Part shown: one piece after another, positions 55,861-64,000 of the stretch
How positions within the stretch are numbered: position 1 is the first letter of the stretch
How the letters are laid out: every line of letters begins with the position of its first letter
Assembly (NCBI RefSeq): GCF_037126465.1
Contig: NC_088203.1
Location: 79,828,168-79,892,167 of the forward strand
DNA: 64,000 bases
Source: Ornithodoros turicata
Taxonomy: Eukaryota > Arthropoda > Arachnida > Ixodida > Argasidae
Direction of reading: 5' to 3'
Position numbers and translations under genes: made by a program
The notes under the pieces: model-generated
The model's input: only the letters and a program-made list of their open reading frames with translations
Databases searched by the model: none
What the model was told of the DNA's origin: nothing

Positions 55861-57514
55861 TTATTCTTTGTGCCATGCCACAATAGAACACTACATACAT
55901 ACCGTAGTGTGCAATCAAAAACAAAAACTAATCTAAATTTCGACTCATCTGCGAGGTTTCAAATGTCACGTTGAGCAGCTTTTGAGCGGCTGCGGAGCGA
56001 GACTTCATGCGACATGTGGAAGTAAGCAGCAACAACCTATATAGAAGCCGCAGGAGAAAACGCCAGTTTGATTCCATCATGAAGGTGCAGAGATGGTTAT
56101 TTTTTCGTACTTCGTCAGCGGAGCATCTGAGACTGTGCGGCTAACATCGCAACTGTGTAGGATCAGTGAATGCTGACTGCGCCCGATGGCAATCTTCAGC
56201 GCATAATTCCAGTTTCCTATATCATTTTCTTCCCTTCATAGCTGATGTGGTAAAACTTGCTGCTCATGCATGATCAAGCGTCTTTCACCATTCCTTTTGA
56301 CGTAGAGCATAGAGTGCGGGAAGAAGCGATCTGGAGCATGTTAGTCTCGGAAACAGCGAATACAGGGTTAGGTGTTACCCTCATTATTAGCTTGCCACAG
56401 GGAATATAAAAGCTAGCTTAGCAGGAAAATGTATCGAGATTGCAAATATCGCACCGACGGTCGTATCCCTAGAGTCGTAGTTATCACGTCAGCACACGAA
56501 GTTTTTCATGAACGCTCCGAGAGTCAACGCATGTCACATAGACAGCAGCTCTATCCTGGAGCCCTGGTTTATCAATTGTGCGCGTCATGGTGTTTCGGAG
56601 ATTAATAAATTCATATCGCTCGATTTCCACCTCGTAAAACATATTACGAGCCAGAGTGTCGTAAAACGCTTTAGCGAAAACGTCGCACTTCCCCGGCGCG
56701 CGATCCGCAACGGATGACCTGCCCTCACCCGCATGACGTAGGACGTTCATCTGCAAACTTCTACCCTCTCACTGTGTCACGTAACATGTGACGTCAGTAC
56801 CGGAAAGAAAGGAAAGTGCGCTCTGCGTGTTTCGAGTTCAAACACCTGCTATATATGCGCCTCGTATACATGTGTTTTCATAGTCTTACACAGTTTACAG
56901 TTTACACAGTTTTCCCCTACGCCACATTGGGACGTGGCAGTGACGTGGGTACGGACGCGTTCGGATATCAAAACACAATTGAAGGCTTCGTTTTCGAGCA
57001 AATGCCAGATAATCCCGGCAGCCGCGCCGAAAAAGTGGCGGCCAGACGCGTTCGTTTGACGTCAGGTGAAAACACCCTATTTCTTTCCTTGAAAGCGGTA
57101 TACAGCATAAATCGCACGACAACTCAAACACATATTTTGGTTTTAAAGCAGCATGGGAAGGCTCGAGAACAAATGTCTCGGAGAATTAGAAATTAGGATT
57201 ACAAGCCCTGGGGCATTGGCACAAAAACTGTGAGTGTAGCGCGTAATCCTTGAACGCAAGAAAGCTTGGATCAGAAAACCTGCTCCCCTCGGCTGCCGAT
57301 CTGCAACGGCATGTGCCTTGCGAATACCACCAAGGCGAGGAACTTCTATTTTCTTTCTTTCTTTTTACAGCTCCGCCCTTCCCGCGTCTCTAGTGGTCGC
57401 TCTCGCTAGCATATGATTCTCAGTGGCCAGTGAAAAAGGTTCTGCCATCTGACATCACGAGACGCGAGGTGGGCGAGGTCGTCACCGCTGCGTGCTCTCT
57501 TGCGAAGCAATAGA
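55861..57514. other. Unassigned stretch
   Basis: The frames 56484-56756 (minus) and 56816-57196 (plus, 126 codons) have no known motif. No repeat ends found. Confidence 0.35.
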
Positions 57515-57797
57515 CCTCTACCCGAGAAACGTCATCATGACGTTGGTAGACAGACTGAAACCGAAAGAAATAGGATGGGAAGGGCTGGGTTCCACGAATG
57601 GGCACTTGTTCGCTGCCTCCTATTGAAATTGATGTAGAACCGAAGGACGCGTCCCTTTTAGGGACCATCGTAATCCCCTCAAGACCGTGGCTTTCAGCCG
57701 TGACGTTTTTCGCCCCTAGCTTCGAGCGTAGTTCAACTCTACCAAATTGGTGGCGCTGTCGAACGCTATGACGTCATTTGTTTACAAACAGGGAGAG
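57515..57797. repeat. Dispersed repeat, copy 2 (partner at 7398-7684)
   Basis: Same block order and orientation as copy 1, with small indels. Ends at ACAAACAGGGAGAG in both. Confidence 0.8.
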
Positions 57798-58053
57798 TAA
57801 CTTTCCACTTCTCAACGAAATATTTTGCGTGACGTTTGCTGAAGGTAGCATGCTGATATGACGTAGTAAGCAGGAAATCATTTGAAACATATATTTTTTC
57901 ACCGCTTGATATGAACATACTACCTTCATAAACTGTAACGCAAAATATTTCCTTCGAAAAGTTTGAATTTCCTGCGAAAATTAGTTCGCAACAATGCGCT
58001 CCTCGGCGACAGTCTCCCCCAAGCCGAGTCTGGGGTGTGGTGACGTAAGGAGG
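57798..58053. other. Unassigned stretch
   Basis: A local inverted repeat around AAATATTTTGCGTGACGTTT (57817) and ACTGTAACGCAAAATATTTC (57933) suggests a small foldback; nothing else recognised. Confidence 0.35.
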
Positions 58054-58061
58054 CCGACGAC

Positions 58062-58702
58062 TAGAGCCCTGCACGGATGAGGTTTTTTGCATCCGCATCC
58101 GACCCGCATCCGCGCACACGTTATCCGCATCCGATCCGCACCCGCACCATACACAACAGTTTACATCCGCATCCGATCCGCTGAGCAAAACGCACCATCC
58201 GCATCCGATCCGCAAAAATCCGCACGTTTCGACCGCCGGAAGCATGTTGGTATAATTTCGGATGCCTCCATGCTGTCACGGAAGGACTCAGTCATGACGA
58301 CAAGCAAAGGTAAACCTTTCAACAAACGCGATATGGAGAGACTTCTGGAGCGCGTGGAACGCTACCTCGTCGGCGCTCGCGCGGTTCGAGACGCCTGAAT
58401 GCCTCCTCTCCCGTCTTGGCGCCGTGCATGGTCAAAGGTGAACCAGAGCATGCGGTCGCTGTCGGCTGTCGGCGCGCAATACAAATAAATTGTGGGTGGA
58501 AAAATGACAGCACGCGGTATATCCGCATCCGATCCGCTACCGATCCGCTGCCTTCGTATCCGCATCCGATCCGCATCTGACCTCGAGCCATCCGCATCCG
58601 ATCCGCACACCGCAGAAAGTGCTAAATTTTCATCCGAATCCGCAAGTATATTGCGGATATCCGCGGATATCCGCTTCCATCCGCGGATGGTGCAGGGCTC
58701 TA
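58062..58702. mobile_element. hAT MITE with ATCCGCATCC word ends (641 bp)
   Basis: Ends are TAGAGCCCTGCAC and its exact complement. The octamer CCGACGAC flanks both sides (58054-58061 and 58703-58710) without mismatch. ATCCGCATCCGATCCGC-type words fill 58085-58220 and 58515-58690. The middle is non-coding. A perfect duplication and clean ends suggest a recent insertion. Confidence 0.95.
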
Positions 58703-58710
58703 CCGACGAC

Positions 58711-59270
58711 TTCATTGGCTGTCGGAAGCGTCCGCTCCCCGCCAGAATCGTCTGCTAGCTCGGGAATCGTGGCGACTTACCGACTGAGACGCTGTTGCTA
58801 TTTATTTGCGTTTGACATTCACTTGTGTTCTTACATGATTTGTCTCGTACGTTTTGCATAAAACAAGACTGCGGGCAGTGTAAAAGGTGTGGCTAGGCCT
58901 CTGTGTTGCCGTGACGGCCCGGGTTGAGGTGGATCGTACGCGGTTGTGGTTTCTGTTCCGATTGTGCTGAGGTGTCGTTAATTAGTGAACAGTATTGTGC
59001 CTGTGTGTGCAGCATATATATGATACGACTAAATACATTCCTGTCAGTTGGAGATTTATTCCATGTGCCATTGTTGTATGCTGCGTATGACCATTCAAAA
59101 AAGAAAATGCTTATTTGGCCATGTGTTTTGGGGTTTCCCACAGATCGCTAGCCGATGAACTCTACTGACTTTATTTTGGTATCCATGTTGTTGTGCTTGT
59201 GGAGACGTTGCGCTCCTGGTATGAGTAAGTATATGGGTAGAAATCCAGCGACCCGGTAGAGATGTAGGAA
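58711..59270. other. Unassigned stretch
   Basis: Nothing recognised. CTGGTATGAGTAAG at 59216 recurs at 59687. Confidence 0.3.
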
Positions 59271-59683
59271 GGGAGTTGCCTCAGGACAGAAGCCGCCGAT
59301 ATTTCGAACAGATGATATTTCGAACGATATTTCCCCACGTAACCACTAACCTCCTTATCTTTCGCTATGCTTGCCAATTCTTGCCTGTTGTCCCGTTTCG
59401 TCCACGTGTTCGTGAACCTTCCATTTTTCTGTAACCGGTCTGTAGCCTAGATCACAACGTTCACATAATTCCCTCCACACTCTAACAAAGCAGCCATTCA
59501 CTCCGGCCGTAGAAGCCCGTACGGACCCTTTCTTCCCTCCGGGCTGTTGACCCACAATTCGCATGAACCTTTAAACACGTCACACCTAACCCTTTAAATA
59601 CCATGCCAATGATGAGGACGGTGCCCAGAAGAAGAACAGTCTCTGTTCTAAATATCGGCGGCTTCTGTCCTGAGGCAACTCCC
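59271..59683. repeat. 413-bp element with perfect 34-bp inverted ends
   Basis: 59271-59304 and 59650-59683 are exact reverse complements beginning GGGAGTTGCCTCAGG. The 14-base direct repeat CTGGTATGAGTAAG lies outside (59216-59229 and 59687-59700), abutting the right end but 41 bases from the left. The interior has no domain I recognise. Confidence 0.85.
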
Positions 59684-59709
59684 TTACTGGTATGAGTAAG
59701 ATATGGTAA

Positions 59710-60999
59710 GCGCAGTGTTACACAGCTATGCATTCATCGGTCCGCTCTTTCGCCTCAGAGATGCCAGTGTCCATGCGGTTCAGAGCCCATAGTGTTGACC
59801 ACAACACGGAGAAGTCATGATGGTCGACGACTTCTTCAAGTGAAAACACTGGTCACTGCGCCGCGTCTTCATGACTATGCATTTGTAACCAAAAAGAAGC
59901 ACTTTATTTCAATCCGAATGTTCGTTCACACTTAGCAGCATCACTTACCAGCCTCCGGTACATTCGTGTGGCGAAATCGAAGCTGGCGGAGTTTAGGCTC
60001 CAACTCCATAAAACATGTCGTCAAGAAGAGCAGACGTGTCGCTTAAAGAGTGTTCAGTTCACCACCTGTCCTTTCCACGACGTCCGATGAACAAGAACGC
60101 TTCCTGCTCGGTCGGCTTGCCGGCGCCGCGACGCCGGAGAAACCGCAAAAAAGAAAGAAAAAGACGGCGCGGCCATATGACGTTAGCGGCTGGCAGCCGA
60201 GCAAGGGGGCATTTCTGCCGCGATATTCAAAGCTCCCTCGCGCTCCAGGATTGCGCGCTACACTCAAACTTTTTGTGCGAATATGTATCACAGGGCTCAG
60301 AATCGGAATTTCTACTTCTCTCGTCATATTTTATTCCGATTATTTCCATGCTCCTTTAAGGGCCCGCGCTCTTAACATTGCATGAAATATGTATTGTCTC
60401 TAATAGCGTATTATAAGGGGATTTCGTTGCTCTGTTGCGGGATGGAGGTGCACGCTCCACGTGCACCTCCGCATAGTCATAAGTCAGAGGTCATAGTCAG
60501 ATGCACTTCAGATTACCTTCTAATCTCATTCAGAATTACACCAGCTTGTTCTTTTCTTTATTCTTTCCTATTCTTCAAGATGTTTAGCGGCACTGCTGAA
60601 GTTAACAAAGCAGCGAGTGGTCTACCACTATAACACGCGTGCAGGCCCAGCTCACTAGACCTTCACCGTTAAGGCTGGTACCATGAAAAAGATATTTAGG
60701 GGTAACAAAGGCGAACCGACCGCAAAGCGCAATGCGAGACGAAGGCTTTAGAGCTCTGTAATTGCAAAGACCTTCCGCACTGAAGTATAGGCCTATCGGT
60801 TATCAGTTCGTCCCATCTCTAGCCAACGGTGTGAGGTTAAGATATATATGTCTGATGGATGTGTTGATTAATGTCACAAATTAAGCCGCCTTAAACGCAA
60901 TAAGACGTAGACGTGGCTCCAGGAGAGCGTGTACTAGTATGTGATAGTCACGGGTGCGTGAACACCACCCTCCTTTTCCTTCATTTGTTTCATGTACTA
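59710..60999. other. Unassigned stretch
   Basis: Frames at 60015-60385 overlap on both strands and lack known motifs. Nothing else recognised. Confidence 0.35.
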
Positions 61000-61268
61000 C
61001 AAGGTGCGTCACGCAAGATTGACCAGAATTTTTTTAAATTTCGTGATCTATTTCTCTTTGGGAAATGTCTTTGAATATATCTACTCCCGAAGGGCCCTTC
61101 TCAATGGTATAAACCTGTATCAGTAATTAGCGCAGCCGTTGATTAACTTTCATAAGTAATCTCTATAATTAGTGAAAATATATGTTGACAGTTTAAATTG
61201 CAAATTTGTAGAGCACAACCCTGAGGTGTCTTGTCCGCAAGAATCCTAACCGCAATGCTTTTCTGTCC
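61000..61268 (-). repeat. Fragment of the CAGGGTG MITE
   Basis: Starts CAAGGTGCGTCACGCAAGAT next to a TA at 60998-60999. In reverse orientation it follows the MITE at 37313-37784 through TTGACCAGAATT, GTAGAGCACAACCCTGAGG and TTTTCTGT. It breaks off where RNase H sequence begins. Confidence 0.8.
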
Positions 61269-61269
61269 A

Positions 61270-61730
61270 CAAAATCCAGCTCTGCATGCGCCTATATTAT
61301 TCCGTCCGAAGACATAACTGGTATCTTCCGTCTCTCGCATCTGACGTCGTCAACATGTGATGAGCTACATGCTTTGCTCTTTGCCGTGCGCAAGATCCTG
61401 CAGTGTTCAGCTCGGCCATGGGTCTTCTACACAGACCCGAAAGCTGCTATCCAATGCCTCGCAACAATGGGCATTCGATGTCCTCTCGTGTCCATTGTTG
61501 CTGACGTGCTTGAAACTTACAAGGAGCTGCTAGACCTGGGCCACTGCATGATATTACAGTGGGTACCTGGTCATGTCGGCGTACCCGGCAATGAAGAGGC
61601 CGACCGGGCGGCCCTGCGGGGTCATCATATAGCTTCAGCCCACTCTATCATCTTGCCCAAAGGTGATCGTCAGGCCCTCGTCCGTGCTCTCTCTGCAGAC
61701 AAGACAAGAACACAGTGGCTGCATGACATT
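61270..61730 (+). pseudogene. LINE RNase H fragment, 3'-truncated
   Basis: The plus-strand frame gives SSACAYIIPSEDITGIF, TCDELHALLFAVRKIL, PWVFYTDPKAAIQCL and MILQWVPGHVGVPGNEEADR. These are the E, D, H and D blocks of LINE RNase H, with the active residues still present in DELHAL, YTDPKAA and GHVGVPGNEEAD. The first Asp block lies before the break. The fragment ends TQWLHDITPY, just where the C-terminal finger region would start, and runs in frame into a minisatellite. Confidence 0.88.
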
Positions 61731-61797
61731 ACACCCTACTCTACACCCTACTCTCTACACCCTACTCTCTACACCCTACTCTACCCTACTCATTTTC
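61731..61797. repeat. ACACCCTACTCTCT minisatellite at the LINE junction
   Basis: Five copies of a 10-14 base CTACACCCTACTCT unit. The reading frame stays open through it and links the RNase H fragment to the reverse transcriptase below. Confidence 0.9.
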
Positions 61798-64000
61798 CTC
61801 TATATATTTCGCACGACAGACTGCCCCTCTCAGCCACTGCTGGACTGATTTCTTTCACAAACTGGAGACGTTTTCGTGAGGGCCTCAGAACATCTGTGCA
61901 CACCGGTATGTCCCCAGAGGCTCTCTCTCAAGCAATTACCCGCGGTATTCAGGACGCGGTGGTCACGTCTAAAAGGGTAACAGGCCATATCGGCCATTCC
62001 CCCGCTATTAATCACCTTAGAGCATTACGTCGCCGAGCAGAAAGAACGGCTCGTCGGACAGGGCAACTTACGGACATTGTGGAATACCGCCGGATGAAAG
62101 CTAAAGTAACACGAGAACTTAAAAACGAGGACAGGAAGCGTTGGCGTAAGTTTTGCCACCACCTTTCACCGTTCGATCCGGCCACGAAGATCTGGCGGAC
62201 AATCCGTTCTCTGAAGGAGGCGCCCCCTCAAAAGAATCCTCTCGCGGCCTTGGCTCTCGTTCAGCGTGTAGACGAGAACACGCTTGCGACGGACTTCTGT
62301 GTGGTACTAACGACTCCGGCGGCTGCCTCGACCACGCCCCTACACCGCAGTTTTGTCCACAGTTTGACGGCTGAACTTCACCACGACTGGCCCCGTCCCC
62401 CGGAAGTTATGGACCGCGACTTCACACTAATCGAGCTAAAGGCAGCGTTGAAGCTTGTGAACGCCAGCTCGTCCCCTGGGCCCGATAAAATCACCTATGC
62501 CGCCCTCCGAAACCTTGACGAGCGGTCACTCCAAGCTCTCCTTCATGTCTATAACACGTCTTGGCAACAAGGATCTTTACCACATACATGGAAGGAGGCC
62601 TTGGTTGTTCCCATCCTGAAACCAGGCAAGCCCCCAAATGCCCTATCCTCCTTTCGCCCGGTGAGCCTGACAAGCTGTATGGGGAAACTGATGGAGAGAA
62701 TGGTTCTGCATCGCCTCGACTGGTGGCTCGAAAAACGACGTGCGTTCCCTCACGAAATGGCTGGATTTCGTCGCCACCGAAGCTCCATGGATCCAGTTCT
62801 CGACCTAGTCTCTACAGTTCAACATGCTCGAGCCCATCGACGGATCGTCCGATCGGTCTTCCTCGACATCAAGCGCGCCTATGATACCGTCTCGCACATT
62901 TGTGTGCTGCATGCCTTGCGCTCGTTTGGAGTATCCGGTCGGCTCTTCATCTGGCTCCACGACTTCCTTACGGACCGAACTGTCGCTGTCCGTACGTCCC
63001 AAGGCCAAAGCCCTCAGCATCCTGTTCCCCAAGGAGTCCCCCAAGGAAGCATTCTCAGCCCGACACTGTTTAACGTGGTGATGGCCGGCCTACAATCAGT
63101 AATTCCTCGCAAAGTGTCGTTCTCCGTGTATGCAGATGACGTCGCCCTTTGGACAGTAGGAAAATCACGCCCGGCTCTCCAGCGCCGCCTGCAGCTCGCT
63201 TTAAACAATATCCATACGTACCTGACGCACCTCGGGATGGACCTTTCACCCGAAAAGTGTGTCGAGCTCCCTTTCACGCGTAAAGCTATGGCCAATTTCC
63301 CACTTTGGCTTGGCTCAAAGAAGCTAGAACCAGTACGCTTTCACCGCTTCCTTGGCGTGGTAATCGACTCGGACTTGCGCTGGGCTCGGCACATTAAACA
63401 CCTTGAAACTAAAGTGCAGCGATGGCTCCCCGCAATCCAACATCTTTCTGGCCCAGGATGGGGCTGTGATCAGCGTTCCCTGCTCGCGGTTCACGCGGCA
63501 TTGGTGAGGGCAACTGTGCTTTACAGCCTTCCTATTCTGCACAGGATATCAACAACTTCATTAAATACGCTTCGGTCCCTCTTTGCTCGAAGCCTTCGTC
63601 GATGCCTCGGAGTTCCAAGAATGGCTGAAACACGACAAGTACTGGCTGAAGCTGGCGGGCTCCCGCTCGAAGTTCTCCGTGAACGGGAAACGGCTCGGCA
63701 CTACCTCCGTTTGCGTGCTCACATTCCCCGCCACCCGCTACTCAGGAAAATTCGATACCGCCCTGGAAGCGACTTCTACCGAGTAGCGCAGAGGACACGC
63801 CAGACTCTCACTGGCTTCATAACTAAGGACACTATACCGCCGGAAGCCCCCTGGTCTCTCCCGGTACCGCCAACGTTTGTACGCCTCCCAAACCTTCTGC
63901 AAAGAAGAGATCAGGTCCCCCCTCAAGTCCTCCGAGCCCATTTTCATGCTCTGGTAGACGAGAAGTTTTCTACGTTTACGGCAGCATATACTGATGGCGC
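61798..64000 (+). CDS. I-like LINE ORF2: endonuclease end, reverse transcriptase, RNase H start (partial)
   Basis: One frame is open from 61798 to the window edge (over 730 codons; the stop-free frame actually starts after TAG at 61205). It begins THFPLYISHDRLPLSATAG, like the last residues of the LINE endonuclease. A basic linker follows (RRRAERTARRTGQ), then the reverse transcriptase: SSPGPDKITYAALRN (62470), FRPVSLTSCMGKLMERM (62651), FLDIKRAYDTVSH (62859), PQGVPQGSILSPTLFN (63027) and YADDVAL (63129). The thumb and connection follow, and FTAAYTDG at 63976 starts RNase H. The catalytic aspartates (DIKRAYD, YADD) are intact. RNase H after RT indicates the I superfamily. The endonuclease is almost wholly missing, so the copy is defective at its 5' end. 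Confidence 0.92.

Noticed and set aside
61205..61268. N-terminal extension of the LINE ORF back to the stop at 61205
   Set aside because: Although open, this stretch aligns with the CAGGGTG MITE (37313-37784, reversed), so it is not LINE coding sequence.
62153..62374. Plus- and minus-strand frames overlapping the LINE RT (62153-63947)
   Set aside because: They are out-of-frame shadows of the RT frame, which alone shows the motifs DIKRAYD, PQGVPQGSILSP and YADD.

Overview
The window is animal nuclear DNA made almost entirely of transposable elements and their debris. I recognise no host gene, rRNA gene or functional tRNA gene. The best organism guess is an arthropod, probably a tick. The grounds are a tRNA-derived SINE with a long pyrimidine-rich tail and AT-rich 3' end (three copies), foldback MITEs with CACTCTTA ends, I-like LINEs with RNase H, and mariner/SETMAR-like relics. 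These resemble tick repeats I remember, so this is recognition rather than a search result. All coding sequence I can name is transposon-derived, and nearly all of it is broken.

Layout. 0-3 kb: a word-repeat cluster and a pogo/Tigger remnant in TA target sites. 3-7.3 kb: a solo LTR split by a 1 kb element, directly followed by a 3.07 kb foldback element whose left arm holds a perfect palindrome. 7.4-10.3 kb: a dispersed repeat, a GGGGCAAGATG-ended element and a foldback MITE. 10.3-13.05 kb: a foldback element built from 21-bp and 108-bp tandem arrays in mirror orientation. 13-17.5 kb: two SINE types, two MITEs and a LINE tail. 18.76-20.13 kb: a hAT element with 8-bp duplication and a broken transposase. 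22.8-25.6 kb: a nest of three elements. 26-33 kb: hairpins, SINE pieces, a gag-only LTR retrotransposon lying between inverted repeats, and a palindrome. 35-36 kb: a hAT element carrying a LINE fragment. 37-42.7 kb: a TA-flanked MITE, SINEs, a complete 920-bp TRIM retrotransposon with 171-bp LTRs, and a LINE with RNase H. 43.5-46.8 kb: a hAT element with another TIR element inside it. 46.8-50.5 kb: word-repeat elements, a LINE tail, a mariner fragment and two MITEs. 51.3-53.9 kb: a LINE fragment and a 1.3 kb mariner inside a MITE. 53.9-57.5 kb: unassigned. 57.5-59.7 kb: a dispersed repeat, a hAT MITE and an inverted repeat. 61-64 kb: an RNase H fragment in frame with a long LINE reverse-transcriptase ORF that runs off the window.

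Two themes stand out. First, insertions can be dated relative to each other because host elements resume exactly on the far side of the guest. Second, at least a dozen elements have ends composed of one short family-specific word repeated in both orientations. Five elements (four of them word-repeat types) have 8-bp duplications (one with a single mismatch), which places them in the hAT class.
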